Positions 24,736 through 38,400 of a stretch of 64,000 bases of DNA are shown piece after piece. Source of the stretch: Stichopus chloronotus. Lineage: Eukaryota; Echinodermata; Holothuroidea; Aspidochirotida; Stichopodidae. Location: contig CM037846.1 of NCBI GenBank assembly GCA_021234535.1, positions 14,892,150-14,956,149 on the forward strand. Reading direction: 5' to 3'. The translations under genes and the position numbers were made by a program. A model generated the notes under the pieces. The model saw only the letters and a list, made by a program, of their open reading frames with translations. It made no database searches and had not been told where the DNA came from. Positions within the stretch are counted from its first letter, which is position 1. The number at the start of each line of letters is the position of its first letter.

Positions 24736-26447
24736 TTTGTTTCAGTGTGTGGACTGCCACTTGGAGTTCCTGATGGTTGTACTGTAGGTCAAGTACAAGA
24801 ATGACATTCACTGTTACTTCATGCACCTGTCAATATGCTTAAGTCACTAAAATACAACAATGACCCTGTGCAGGTTAGTATGTAGCCATGCATTTCAATG
24901 CTATGCAGTATTACAATTTATGTGACTGTACACAGAAAAAGCCTGTCACCAACTTATGCACATTTGTGGCATTGAAAAGACATCGGAATTACTTGATTAC
25001 TTCACTAACTAATTTAAAGTATAAATTTTGCACTGCACTAGGCCTATATTTACCATATTCACAAAGCTTCAGCTAATTTCCCAGTATAGTAACTTAGATT
25101 TTATAGTGCTAGCTTAATTTGATTCTGCGATAGGCTATCAAGGGTTATCTGTTTATTTGCGAAGGCTCAAATTCCTTGTTTACATATATCTGATCCTTAG
25201 TCTTCTTTAAGTTGAACTACTATGTAAGCAACCAGTACTAGTCTACAAGTACAAGACTAGGGTAGTAGCCTATGGAACAACCCTATCATGTCAGTATGAG
25301 ACAAGTCATAGCCTAGCCGTCACCTGTTTGTCTGTACTAACACTTTTGTTACTGTACTTACGCTAACTATTAAAACCTTTCTCTGCTCTCGACAGAAAGA
25401 GCTGTAGCCCCTGATGGATCGGTTTGCCCATAGTATGATACTGTCATGAAAAGCACAATGCCGAGAGTGATAAGTGTCCACACCCGAGTATTTCTTAGTT
25501 ACTGCTGCAGAATAAATGAGAGCGAAGAACTTACCCTGTTACTGTTTCTGCAGGATCGTTGATGGGTTGCACAGACCTAGTAAAGGCCGTCTGCTGGAGT
25601 ACAGCACAAAGTTTGTCCTTGGGTAATTTACCACCCTGCACAGCCTCCGAGCTATTGCGCAATACATACACAAGCGATATTGATGATTCCTGTGATGGAT
25701 ACTAACAAGTAACATATTACCTCGATCTGTGTCGGTAGGGTAACAGGTAAGGAGGGAGGGGGGGGGGGGGTCGGTGGAGGTGACGAAATCCAAAACTCAG
25801 TCTTGTCTGACTGAAGGAAACCTGAAGATTACGAAACAGTGAGCATAATTCAGTCGATCATACCATACTTTTGAATGGACCGTGCATTGTTCAAAAAGTT
25901 GCTAAAACTGCAACTTTTTCCAAAAAAAAAAATAACAAAATAACAATGGTACCCTTTTGGGCCACGAAATCTGGTCAGTGATGACTGAATAGCCGGGATG
26001 GAGGGTCAAGGCTCCCTGCGACAATTCTGGTGAGGGACACAAAAATTAAGGATGGGGAGCATGGAAAGACCGCGATTTCTGGCGATCCAGGGCGAGGCCT
26101 GGGGGGGCTTTTTTGTCCCAAAATTTCTGAGATTACGGCGCTCTTCGTTTTCCCACTATTCTAGCTGGTATGACGATTTGCGCCACTTGACCCTCTCCCC
26201 TCCCCCAAGAGAAATGCACGAACGCTACCAATTTCCAGTCAGAGTTATAGCTTAGTACGTTACCTTTTCTTCAGGAATTGTTTCCCTGCACGTTCAGCCT
26301 GAAAAGTTGCTAAAAGGGAGGTGAAGTATACCCACCATCCACTCTCGCATCCAAAGGGATAGGCAAAGAGACCACGCCCTTTGAGATGGATCAAAATATT
26401 GTTTCCGAAAGATGGCTGAATAAATAATATACAGACGATAATAATAT

Positions 26448-26873
26448 CGTGAAGATACTAATGCATGAAAATACGAATTATGCATGGAAACGTGTCACAT
26501 TTTTTATCCTCATCAAAATTTTGAGAAATGGGCGTAAAGGGACATATTTTCTCAAATCGGGAAGCCCCCAGTAGCTACGGTGACTGGGGGCCTCCCAATT
26601 TGGGAAAAATATGTCCCATTTATCTGAGGAATTCACTGAATGAGAATGTGGCATTGCAGGTGTACACTTTTGTAGATGTTCGTAGGGTTTTTCCTCAATT
26701 ATGTTCCTCTGTCACCGGAGGAGCACACGTGAAGATCCTAATGCACGAAAATACGAATTATGCATGGAAGTGTGTCACATTTTTTATCCTCATCAAATTT
26801 TGAGAAATGGGGGTAAAGGGACATATTTTTCCCAAACTGGGAGGCCCCTAGTCGCCGTAGCTACTGGGGGCCT
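26448..26873. repeat. Two direct copies (about 145 bp) of a fold-back element, loop inverted in one
   Basis: Copies start at 26448 and 26728, 280 bp apart, sharing CGTGAAGAT, CTAATGCA, AATACGAATTATGCATGGAA and the run up to GGGACATATTTT. Copy 1 continues as a 79-bp hairpin (26539-26617) that opens GGGACATATTTT and closes AAAATATGTCCC. In copy 2 the far arm is lost, and the central segment (GTCGCCGTAGCTAC) is the reverse complement of copy 1's (GTAGCTACGGTGAC) with one mismatch. Confidence 0.85.
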
Positions 26874-28198
26874 CATTCCCCTCTCAGTAGCTCGGCAATG
26901 CAGGCCCTAAGTTAGAATACGTCTTGTAATTTAAATAACGAATAAATAAAATAAATAATGTATAACAATAAAATCAAACGTAGTAGTTATTTGCATGAAA
27001 ACTCTTTATTTGGGAAAATATATGCAACCTTTCCTTCAGGGCCCCTACCTTAGTTTGAGTATGTCAGTATGGAGGGACTCCGAGACAGCATCTGCTGTGC
27101 TCTGGAAAAGACCCACCATTTAAAATATCCTGCCTACATCTTTAGATGGAGGGGAGGGGGGGTCAAGTATCCTAACATTTCGTAAGAACTATTTTACAAT
27201 ATGAACACGCCAGGACCGGATGAAGTGGGTCCCTGTTAAATACAAACTATACTAAAGTTGGCCTCGCAGATGGAACCCTCATACTCCTCAGAAACGGTGA
27301 CACAGCGTTTCCTTTTCAACAAACAGCCAAGTACAGAGAGCCACATGCATGGGCTGTAATCCCGAGATTGCAGCTCGCAAGCACACTAAACGGAATAATA
27401 TATTTTTAATTATAAGTTTTAACTTTTCATTATTAATTTTATTTTTAATACATTTTTTTTAATTTGAGTATAGGCTACTGGTATACAGTTGATCAAATAT
27501 ATCGCCGATGTACAACCACTCCAGTGGACTGATTACCATCATAGGCTCTCCATAATGCAAAATATCATTTTGAAATAGATAGTGGTTAAAAAATCCATTA
27601 TTTCCAAAAGGGGCATACTACAATAGACATATCACCAATAAAGAAAGAGACAAATGTGCTAATGTTTGATAAGTGATATCAATCTTCTTCGATGACCAGT
27701 CCCTTGAAAAGTATGCCGTCCAGCCACGAATTTAGCTTTGATATTGTAAAGGCGGTAAAGTCTGAAGGTGAGGACACGTCTCTTTGGGAACAGATGGAAG
27801 AAGGTGTGTGTGTGAGAAAGGTGGATAGGGAGAGAGGTGGTGGGGGGGGGGGGGTAGATGGTACAAACTCGGAAATTAAAAAAAAAACAGCACATGTACA
27901 ACACACACGTAAAAAACAAAAAAACAGCACAAAAACACAGCACATGTAAGTTTGAAATTACTATAATTGCATCTCACTTAACGTTTGACACTTACAAAGT
28001 CTTTTGTTTTCTAATTATTGATTTTCTTTTATTTCCCTTGAAATCAGTAGGTGGTCAGCTTAAGTACTGGTTATGTGAAGGTCACAATGATGCCACTAAA
28101 TATTGAAGTACGGCATTCAATTTGATGAAAAGTTAAAAAGAAAAATATAAAATGCTTTATTAATGTGGGGAGATGGCATCACTCCTGTTTCCTTCAAG

Positions 28199-28232
28199 TT
28201 AACTGCCACTAACAAATGTTAGTGGCAGTTAA
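28199..28232. repeat. Perfect 16-bp-arm palindrome with 2-nt centre
   Basis: TTAACTGCCACTAACA, then AA, then TGTTAGTGGCAGTTAA. The arms are exact reverse complements. It starts and ends with TTAA. With so short a centre it is a cruciform-prone site rather than an RNA stem-loop of usual shape. Nothing nearby assigns a function. Confidence 0.9.
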
Positions 28233-30113
28233 ATGTCGGGAAGAATTAAAGTTTCACGACTTTTGTCAGATTTACTTTCTCTTCGGCAAGGATTGGGAAA
28301 CAGCAGGACAGATCAGCATATAGTCGGAGTTGGTCACATCTTCTCTTGCTACCACAGTAACAGATGTCCTTAAATAACAACGACGGTTTATTTACTGGTC
28401 AGTTGAGTCAAAACAGAGTTTACTATGACAAAACAGCTTCAAATCGATACGATTCAAGGACCATGGACAAAGGACATTTGTTTCGTCAGTCTGAACTTCA
28501 GACTTTCGGCCAAGACCGAGGATAATATATTGTGGGTGCCACAGGAAATTATTTGGTTTGTGCCGGCATATCTTTATGATACGGTAAAGAATTAATCTGT
28601 ATAAACATTTCCTGTACAGGGATTGTGATGTTGAGCGTTCTGCCATGTTTGAAAATGATAGGATTTGATTTCTGATAACATCACTTAAGATTCATGGAGG
28701 GTAAAACAGGGATAATGGAGAAGCTTTGTGTTTCTCTCAGCTATCTGGATTTCCACAATGCGTGTTTATTCCAACGTCTTTGTGATTAAATTGTGCCCAC
28801 AAAATCTCTGAATAGTCCTATAGAGTCAATATGTACGGATACAAGTCGGCTCTTTCATAGAGCTCACTATAATAGAGGGTGGTATACAGGTAAATGAAGA
28901 AGGAATGTAGCGGTGGTGGGCTTACACGATACAGTACATAAATCTGAAATTAAGAAGTCTTTCAGGTATAATCCTTAATATGTGACCGAAAAGCACTCAA
29001 ATGTATTATAGCTGCGCATAGAAATATATCTCTAGACTACGTCAGTGATATGTGAGGCTCGGATCTTCCGGTTTCTTGTGGGAAGATGGAAGACCTCCAA
29101 GGAAATACCAACAACGTTAAGAAACGTACACTGCCGACATCTGCTGGGAAGGTAAATAGGGACTGTGGCGGAATCGAGGATACAGGAAGGGCAGGCACCC
29201 CCCCCCCCTCCGTCAAGGACGCAAAATGGCAACAACAAAAAACAGAAAAAAGGGAAGAAAAAGACTGGAATACAAAGAAAGAGAAATTGAATTGTAAGAC
29301 AGTATGGCACTTTCAAATGTATGATGAATGATAATTTCCGCCCTATTTTCCGACATTTTCGCCTCTGCGTTCTGCTACACAACATTATCCGTTTGTCAAA
29401 GTTCTACTACTATGTTCCATTTTTTAGAATGTAATCAATAATTATCTCAACATCTACGTGCCAAATACTGGAACTCGATCCCTACCTCTTTACTCTTTCA
29501 ATTTCTTGAAAGCCCCTAAAATTTATAGCCAATTATCAAAGAATTCTATTTTGTCTTCCCTTCGTTCTTGTTTAAATGTTATTTATACCCATATTTGCTG
29601 GTGAGTTATTTCTTCAGAAAAGTCCATGTCTACAATATAAGCTTCCCCGTGCTTTTTATAGACACTCCTCAGTCTCTTTTCTTTAAGTTCGTATTTTTGT
29701 ATACTCAATTGTCATTTTGTAAATGTTTCCCAAAGAGACTGAAAAAAATGTTAATACAAACAAACCGACAGAAAGGTAAAGGAAACTGCTGGGGGTATTT
29801 TAGTGCCGGCTACAGTTTAGAAATGGGAGTGACGGTGTCACCCAGTATGCAGCGTCCAAGCAAGTACTTCACTCTCCGTCAGGAGATCAAGAAATTATAT
29901 CAGACTTTTATTCCGAAATACTTCCAATGATGTGACGAAGTAGCTTTTCAATCCAAGGAAATACTGACAGTATCATTTCCTGGAACTTACTTACAGTTTG
30001 CATGGAAGCAAAATTTGTGATAAACTCCTCGCAAATTGATGTTGGCTCTCTGCTCAGATTTTCCCACATACCTCAATACACCCCTGTACCCAAAAATTCT
30101 GGGTACCTCGCCA

Positions 30114-30557
30114 TCAAACTGTATCACACTCGAGCGGACCTCCTCATTTATGTGGCTCCCCAGCAAACAAAATTCTAACAACGCAAATCGAAATGTTCTG
30201 TACACAAAGCGATTATTTGCCCATTTTTAGAGACCAGACTAGAAAAGTGACAACTTCCTTCTGGTTACTCTTCCTTTCCTGTAGAATATTTATATTTATT
30301 TTTGTATCGTATGTCATGTGCTTATGCTATACTTGTTTGTCTTGCTTTTTTATTATTACATACAAAGGAAGGAAATAAACTGAAACTGGAATTTTATACC
30401 CAAATTTCTAAATTGCACTCATTAAAGTATATCAAAACTGTCAAACTGTATCACACGTCAGTGAGCGGACCCCCTCATTTATGTGACTCCCCAGCAAACA
30501 AAATTTTAACAACGCATATCGAAATGTTCTGTACACGAAGCAATCATTTGCTCATTT
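30114..30557. repeat. 117-bp direct duplication, copies 327 bp apart
   Basis: Copies at 30114-30230 and 30441-30557 share AAACTGTATCACAC, GAGCGGACC, CCTCATTTATGTG, CTCCCCAGCAAACAAAATT and GAAATGTTCTGTACAC, with scattered substitutions and a small insertion in the second copy. The sequence between them is unrelated and AT-rich. Probably two fragments of a dispersed repeat. Confidence 0.8.
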
Positions 30558-31623
30558 AATACCCAAATTAAATTGTACCATGTTTTCTAGAAATACAAGA
30601 CTTTTGACCATTTCAAAATTTCTTGACGTCATAATTTGGGGAATTTCCTCCAAAATAATGGGGCACGCCATGCCCAAAATCACGCGGTTAACGACAAAAC
30701 TATGATCCTAATAAAACCAATTCTTCTCCACCCTTCTCCTACCTATGACACACAGCTCCAAGAAACGCGTTTGGCCATGTTAATATATTTGTGACTACAA
30801 GTTTAAATTCTGTAATTTAAGCAAATTTGGGATGAAAAACGCTTTTTTGCCCATTAGAATCATTTTCATAAATTAATAATTTGTGACGAAAGTGTGATGT
30901 ATCCTATAGTATCAAACATTTCGGCTATTTAATGATGGTTGTGTAATACTCTAAACATCACAAATCCAGTTTAGCCAGATGTTAAAACACAACCCAGATT
31001 GCTATACATCGAATGAAAACCCTAACGATACACCATGCGTCCACACACTTAAAGGCATTTATGGGGTGTATAATCGCAACTTTTCGATATATGTCCTGGC
31101 GCTAATTAGTGGCCTACGTGGAATTTCTGGAAGTTGCAAACAACCCCTACAACACCACTGACTAGGAAGCGCCATTTCCTACAATCTGAGAGGCATCATG
31201 TTCAATTAATTTTTTCACAGTTCAAGCCAACGATCCCCGTGATCTGTTGCACCGAAGTTTGGTCCCTTTGAATTTTTTCTGCAAACGCCCATGATCGGAG
31301 GGCTGTGTATAGTTACATCAGACCTGCCAAGTCACTCCAGTGTTCCGGTTCCGTCACCCGCGTTCATTCTCTCCCTCCCCCAGCAATTGCCCGTCCAAAT
31401 TTCCTTAAATCCATTTTAATTAAAATTCATTCCATTGTGAACTCAAATGGAAGTAAAAGAATTATATCAAAACCACCAAGATTGGAAGTTACTCTTTGAA
31501 GGCCACCAAATGGAAAACCATTTTGCATTTAAAAACCTTGAATAGGGCCAACTTGAATTTTTCAATCCTTCCTCCTACCCTTAAACCCCTTCCCAGGTCG
31601 TCGAAACTCCAGCAATGATGTGT

Positions 31624-31649
31624 CCCCCCTCCCCCCCCCCCCCCCCCCC
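31624..31649. repeat. C-homopolymer tract
   Basis: Six C, a T, then nineteen C. Length is likely polymorphic and error-prone in assembly. A mirror-type G tract sits at 35140-35170 in the integrin intron. Confidence 0.9.
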
Positions 31650-32357
31650 ACGCCCTGAAAAATGAAATAGTTTGTCTGGCTACGGGCCTGAAGATCTTGG
31701 CACCGCTGCACTTTTACATACACACTAAGCTATTTTACCATGGAAGATAGTACTGGCGGGATCAAAGCTGACATGAAAATACAAATTTTTGGTGAACTTT
31801 AGTCTTGCCAGCAACCAATATCCACACATTCCCCCTTTCTTTCACCCCTTCGTCGGTCAACAGTTTTCGACGCTTTAATTAGATTGATGAATTTAATGCC
31901 TCTGGCTGTCAGTGCGTTATTTAGTTTTCATAGAAAGCATGAATCATACAGTACCTCTCTGTGCTGTTTGGAATGCTATCTATTTCTCTTCTTCGTGTAG
32001 GTGTTTATATAATGACTTCGGCTTAGTTCTAGTGCGCCAAAGCTGCACTGTGAGTAGGACAATGAGATAACCACAAACGTAGTATCACTCTTTCAGCGCA
32101 GCTCGGTCATATGTGTTGTCTGCACAGCTTTTGTATTGATCGTTTACATGTGTACACATTACCGAATTTGACATATTGGTACGTACGGCTGGTACGGTAT
32201 ATATTGAATCTGTGTAAGTATAACGTACAGAGAACTGGGCGAAGCTATCTGCTGACAAGAAAATAGAAATATCGTCCACGACTAAGGCCTATATCCACGA
32301 AACGCCAAGTAGATTGGGCTTGTGGATACTTCCACACAGAGAAGAGGTGGTTTGACG

Positions 32358-32426
32358 ATGGATTCTTTCCGCTACGTAGTGATCTCCGTTTATTTTCTTA
32401 TATTTTTCATGAAAAGAACGCTGCAG
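32358..32426 (+). other. Signal peptide of the integrin alpha chain
   Basis: The ATG at 32358 opens a short charged start (MDSFR) and a hydrophobic core of about 12 residues (YVVISVYFLIFF), then MKRTLQ. The expected cleavage is after Gln23, since mature integrin alpha chains typically begin FNLD/FNLE and residues 24-27 are FNLE. An in-frame GTG lies upstream at 32322, but extending to it would put a hydrophilic stretch before the signal core, so I chose the ATG. Confidence 0.8.
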
Positions 32427-35400
32427 TTTAACTTAGAAACTAGGTTACCGGTTATAAAAAATGGACCACCAAATAGCTATTTTGGATTTTCCGTAGCGGA
32501 ACACATCACAGATAGATACGATAGTATGTAAGTATCGCTATAGTGCACTTGGGAAGTAGACCTGACTGTGTTTTTCTTTTCATTGATTCAGTATTAAACG
32601 CATTGTTGTCAGCCCTAAAGTCAGACCTGCGGCAGATCATTTCCCTATTTCTAAAGATAAGCCTAACTTAAGATGTTAGTGATTCTAGTTCTCGCTTCCC
32701 ACAGTAACAGTGAGTTAGGCATAACTGTTAATTAAATTAGACCTCGAATTTCGAATGAATCTTACTGACTTAGTTCTGAGTAACAGTTAAGTCACATTTT
32801 ATTTTTACATCAGATCTGTCTGTGTCATCACCTTTCTGCTTTTACATCCTTATTGAGTAACTGCAGAATATGATGTCCCAAATTTAGATCACCCTAAAAA
32901 TCACAGAGTCACAGTGCCCATATGTCACTCAAGGGGCCTAACACACATTGAGATGCACTCAGTTACTTTGAGAATGACTGAACATGTGTCCTGTCTATAT
33001 TTTTGAACAAATTTCAAAGGCCATGAGTCCCAAATCTGTAGTGGATTGTATGTCATGCAGTACATCAAGGTGCTTTATTCTGATTCTGAGTGGGGCCAAT
33101 GTTTCTACACTCTGAAATTGATTTCCAGAATGTCACTCTGAAATTACCTGAAATCCAGATCTATGCCATTTCCCAACATTGGTGTCGGAGCAAAGCCTAG
33201 ACCCCTCCCATGAAAAAAGGCTCAGATTTGGCCCACTTCTCCTGACAAGTTGTGCATGGATTATGAATTTCATTTTTCTTTTTACAAAAGCAAATTTGAA
33301 TTGTACAATACAGCTGATTAGAAGTCACCTCATCATTCGACAGGACTTGCTTTTATAGCAATATTGTCTTAATTGCAAAATAGACCCACAACAAAATTCT
33401 CAAAACCTTCTGTAAGAATGAATTGGACATTTTATTGAGAAACCTCAATTATTTCATCTTAATTTTCCTCAAATTACCAGGAATTTTCTGACATCCCTAA
33501 AAAGTACCCAAAATCGTTCCAATTTCCTGAAATCAACCATTTTCCTGGAAATTTCCTTGAAAGTGGAAGCACTGGTGGCAGCACAGTGGACCATTATTGA
33601 TCAATACAAAGTTAATACAGTAGTCCTTGCCCTCTGTTTTCACACGCCATTGTCAAATTCATCCCAATTTTACTACTGACAGTTTCAATTTGAAACTCTA
33701 TGTTCAAATCTATGAGTGGGGACGTTTTGGTTGTTAAGTACTGTAGCTGTGAGTTTTAGTCTGGGGATGTTTTGACTGCATGGCTACTGTACTACTGTAC
33801 CATAGACCTGCTCAGTATACAGTAACTGTATATAGATACACTTGTATGTGCAACACTGTGTTAGTTAACTACAGGAACTTACTGTAGGTTCTCAGAGACT
33901 TAACACAGCACTAAAGAAGACAGCTTTGAATGAAAAAGTTGTTTCAAAAGAGAACAAAAGTCATTACCTTTCTGAGGTATGAAATTTTTTCTTCCATTCA
34001 ATTGAATGTTTTGAGACCCTCCATACTATAGCTTACAGTGTTTTTAATCAATTGGACCAGTTCGACTAGCAAAGTCTAGCAGTAGCAGTATGTAAGCTTT
34101 ACACAAAACAGCCATGGATTCATAAACACAGTTACAGTATACTGAACATGTGAAGTCGCACAATGTCTGCGATGACGTCAATTTCAAAGTGCCCTTGTTT
34201 TGTAAAGTTGTACAATGGTAGCAAACACAGTAGTTTACTAAAAGATAATCTAAAAATTGGTGAAATCTCAGGAAAGGTAAGATATTTGCCAAGTTACAGC
34301 ATTTCTCAGCTCTAGGTTGTTATTATATTACTTTCTACTACTATGTGTATGAAATCACCGTCAAACCCCCACATCATGGGGTTTGTGTCTCCTTTAACGT
34401 TTTGCAAACAATGGAGATCTTTCTTGGTCATTAGTCTTTCTTCAGAAATCAGCAATGCAAGATGTTAACAAGACATTGATGCGGGGCTAGAGAAAACAAG
34501 ATCTGTTCTGTTAAGATACATCGGAACTTTTGCTATGTTACTCAAATGTTACTCTTCATATGATCTGCAAAATTGTCTTCCCCCTCCCTTCCCAAAGGGA
34601 AGCTTTACAGTACGTTGGTGTGTATGTAAACCCATTATTACACTAACTGTACTGTATATAGCACAATATATTTATACCCAAGGTATTGGCCTTTGCTAGA
34701 GCTGGAGTCATGCAAATGGTATTTAACTTATATATTGTGCTCTTGTTCCATGTTGATAATAACTACAGTATAACATGAAAGTAAAAAAAAATGCAAAGAA
34801 AATAGATTTAACCATTTTTGAACCATTCTGTCTCATCAACAAACATCAGCAAAAACTTCCTCTCCGCAGAACATCATGCATATGATGAGTAATGGAAGAT
34901 GCATCATTCAAATTTTTTAAAGTTTGAGTGAACAAATTATTGTTCAGCAACAAAAAGCTCAATTTCTATCTGTGGGAAACTTATTTCTGTCTCTCTGAAA
35001 GAAGGCCACTTTCCTTCCTTATTTTGAATGATCTATCATTCTATATCCACAAACATTGGTTTTAAAAATATGATTGTTTTCTGTAAAACGAATGCCTAAT
35101 TTCCCTTTAATGATAGACCATGTGTGCATACAGCAATCCGGGGGGGGGGGGGGGGGGTGGGGGTGGGGAGGAATGGTCTGGGATTGAGTAAGAAACACAG
35201 TGCTTACTAAAATGGGTTATTTTCATGCAAACATGCAATTTTCACTGTGGACTAACACAGTTTTGACAGATTTGAAATTGGATTGTATTTGTGATGTCCT
35301 TGGGTCATGGTTCCTTTGCTTTGTGTGTACATCTTTGGTTCTGTCCTAACTATACCAGCAGTATTCACTGTTTTGTAAAAGTGTGAAGATCTGCCAACTG

Positions 35401-38400
35401 ATCTGTCACTTTAAATAGAAAAATATGAAAAAAGTTCTTTTTGCTGGTTCATGATACAGTATATTACTGTATGATTAACCAGGATAAACGTGCAGCAGTG
35501 CTTGCTCCAATATCGTTGTTTTTCTGTCATGCACACAAGCTTCCCGTATGAAGGACTACAGGTATCACATAAGCCACTTTGCTGTTTACAAGATAACACA
35601 CTGTACATCAGTAGTGTACATACAGTAAAATTGAACTTACTGCATAACATTCTACTAATCTACAGTACAGGATTCAATCAATGCCAAACCTACTAGTAAA
35701 GTCAGTAGTCACTATATATCTTATCTCATATTTTAAGGCCTCCTGATCTCTTTTCCCTATTAATGATTCGTTGATAACTTCATGTTTTTATTACTTCCTG
35801 TTTCCAAGCTATGTACTCCTCACCCATTTCTTAGTCCTACTTTTGACCTTTGTTTCAATTCCCTGAATTCCACTTTTCAGTCTAGGACAGTAATACTGTT
35901 GTGTATCAGATTGAATACAGACGATCTTGCTACTCAAAGCCACCCTCTGAGTCTGTGTCTTTCAGTGAATATTCATGAGTGATACTGTTGGGTATCAGAT
36001 TGCATACAGACGATCTTTGCTACTCAAAGCCATTCTCTGAGTCTGTGTCTTTCATTGAATATTCTTGAGTAAATATTCCGAGTAATGTAGTCCTAATGTT
36101 GACCTCACTTTTCTTTGTTCTGTGCCTGAGTCCTTGAACATTGAACAATGCTGTACAAATAATACAGCATCTCCACAGAGCTCATATTATTGAGTGTACA
36201 AATAATTCAAGATAATTTAACTGTACAGGAAATAGTGCAAGATAATTTCTTACAAACTGTATTAAATAAGTTTACACTCTACCATAAGAAGATTTGTTTA
36301 GAGAACCATCTCTTTGTCTATCATTGCACTTATATTCCCTGAAAGTCTGCCGTAACACACCAGCATAACATAATGCACAAATGTACTATACAGTGCTTAG
36401 GTCCAGTCTGTATGTGGTGAACGGTTTGGAAGTTTTTTACTCCTCCAATATTGTTTTTAATGTAGCGGAGAACTTCAAAATACATTTTTTTAGCTTTTGC
36501 TTACAGTATGTACACTACAGTAATTAAGTTCTTCTTTTGGAGACTGGAACTTGTCAATTCCCCTGCCATTTTGTTTCAAGATACTTTCAGTGGTTTCTGT
36601 TCAAGTAATGTTACTGTGTAGTGTACAAAATGTGTGATGCTTTTGTCATACAGAATACACAGTTAGTGTAAATGTCAAATGTGATATGAGGTTAACCACT
36701 GGCATTTATGAAAGCAGTTTCTTCTAATACATGTTGATTTTTACACCATGACATTAACTGTGACTCACAGTGGCCTAGTGCATTGTGCAATAGATGTTAA
36801 CCACATGTTTGTACCATATCATAGATGTGTTGTTGAGTGGTGATGAGAACTGGTGGCCTTTGACCCTGGCTATACAGTAAGTCCTCACCAAAGTTTACCT
36901 GCCCTGGAATACTGTATTATGTTCACTTCCCAGTCTTCTACCAGATTATAGCAATGCACATGAACATGCTGATTAGGCATTGCCAAACCCTATGAAGGAA
37001 AGGCAATGAACTGTGTGTAAATTCTCTGGCTTCTATATTTTGTTTTCCTCCTCTTTTGAACATTTTAACAAGGGTTCATTAACTTCATTCATAGGAGGAA
37101 CCTAATGTACAGTACAGTAAGAAGCTACATGATCTGCCTGCTCGAAAGGATACCCAGATATTGGCAATAAAATATGATTTATGTCTTTTGTAGTCTGTTG
37201 TAGGTTTCAAAGGATAAGTAAAAGGGAAAAAAAAGCCCAGATTAGGAGGGTAGTCCTAGCTGGGAGTTGCTGTCAACTCCCTGATCTTAGTAACATGACA
37301 GATAACAGTGCATTCCTGTACAGTAGTTACTCGTTCTGTATACAGTCCATACTGCACAGTCCAGAGAGCATGTTGTCTGAACCTACAGTATCCTGTTAGT
37401 ACAATGCACACTGCAGTCCATCTGATATACCGTAGAGCCATCTGGCTGAGATGAAAGAGTTCATTTCCAAAAGTGATAAAATTCACGGCATGGTGATTAA
37501 GTGTCCCAGCTGCAAGTTTTTTCCTACAAAATGTGACTCCCTTAAGTGTTTGGGTGGAGATGTACTGTTAGATGATATATATGTTAAAAGTTAATTGAGT
37601 TTGTTGGGGCTATGTATCGTACTGTAGTTCAATGCTGATACAGCACTGTGTAATACATAGCAGCACATAGTGTTGGAAAAAATATGTCATACAGTAGTGC
37701 ATATGCCTGAACTGTATGGTGAAGCCATGCAACTAAGTATGGAAGGTACAATGCAAGCAAAATCTTTTTTTTTTTTTCGTTGTCAAAGTCAACCTTCATT
37801 GTTGGTGTCACCACTTATTTGAATCTAATGAAAATGGTACTTGAAGTGAACCTCACCTTTGTGTCAGGAAATCTGAGTCAACCGTAGTACAAAGGCCGGT
37901 TTGAGTGCCTTGCGGGGTCCCAAGGTGAGAAGATGGTTGGGTCCCACCTCACCTGAGTTTACTTTAATTGATTAATGTTCATATTTCTTCTCAGTTGGCC
38001 CAAGGGGGACAGTTACCCTCATTTCTCCCTCTGCTCTTGGATCTGTCGTTGACTGGGTAGCCAGATGGGGTGACTGCACACCAAAATTTGTTCTGCATTT
38101 GGTATATACTGTACTGTACATGAGGGTAAGATTCTGATCTGGTGTATCCCTCTTAACCTTGGACATATTCTGAAATCTCCACATCGTATCTTCAAACACA
38201 AAGCTATCTGAGTGCTAATCTCAATCATTAGCACTTCATGCAGGGCAGTAGGGAGGGATATATAGCAGCAGCACCGCAGCAGCATAGCAACAGCAACCTC
38301 CAGTATGATGAGAAAATTTCACAGTACCAGAAGGTACACACACAGACACACTACAGATAAAAACAGGAAAGACAAATGGCACATGGAATTGCAAGTCACT

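Larger units (their letters stand above)
24736..32357. other. Intergenic region between divergent thiolase and integrin alpha genes
   Basis: Holds the promoters and 5' UTRs of both genes, which I could not place. A TATA-like TTTATATAATG lies near 32006, about 350 bp before the integrin ATG, and a second AT-rich stretch (GGTATATATTG) near 32197; neither is proven. Other contents: G-run near 25757-25770, duplicated fold-back (26448-26873), G-run near 27841-27855, perfect palindrome (28199-28232), a 117-bp direct duplication (30114/30441) and a C-run (31624-31649). No additional gene was recognised. Confidence 0.5.

Noticed and set aside
27659..27949. Overlapping frames on both strands near 27.7-27.9 kb
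   Set aside because: Created by a G-run and A-rich/CA-rich simple sequence; mutually exclusive frames with biased composition.
32322..32357. GTG at 32322 as integrin start
   Set aside because: The ATG at 32358 gives a normal signal peptide; the extension adds a charged stretch before it.
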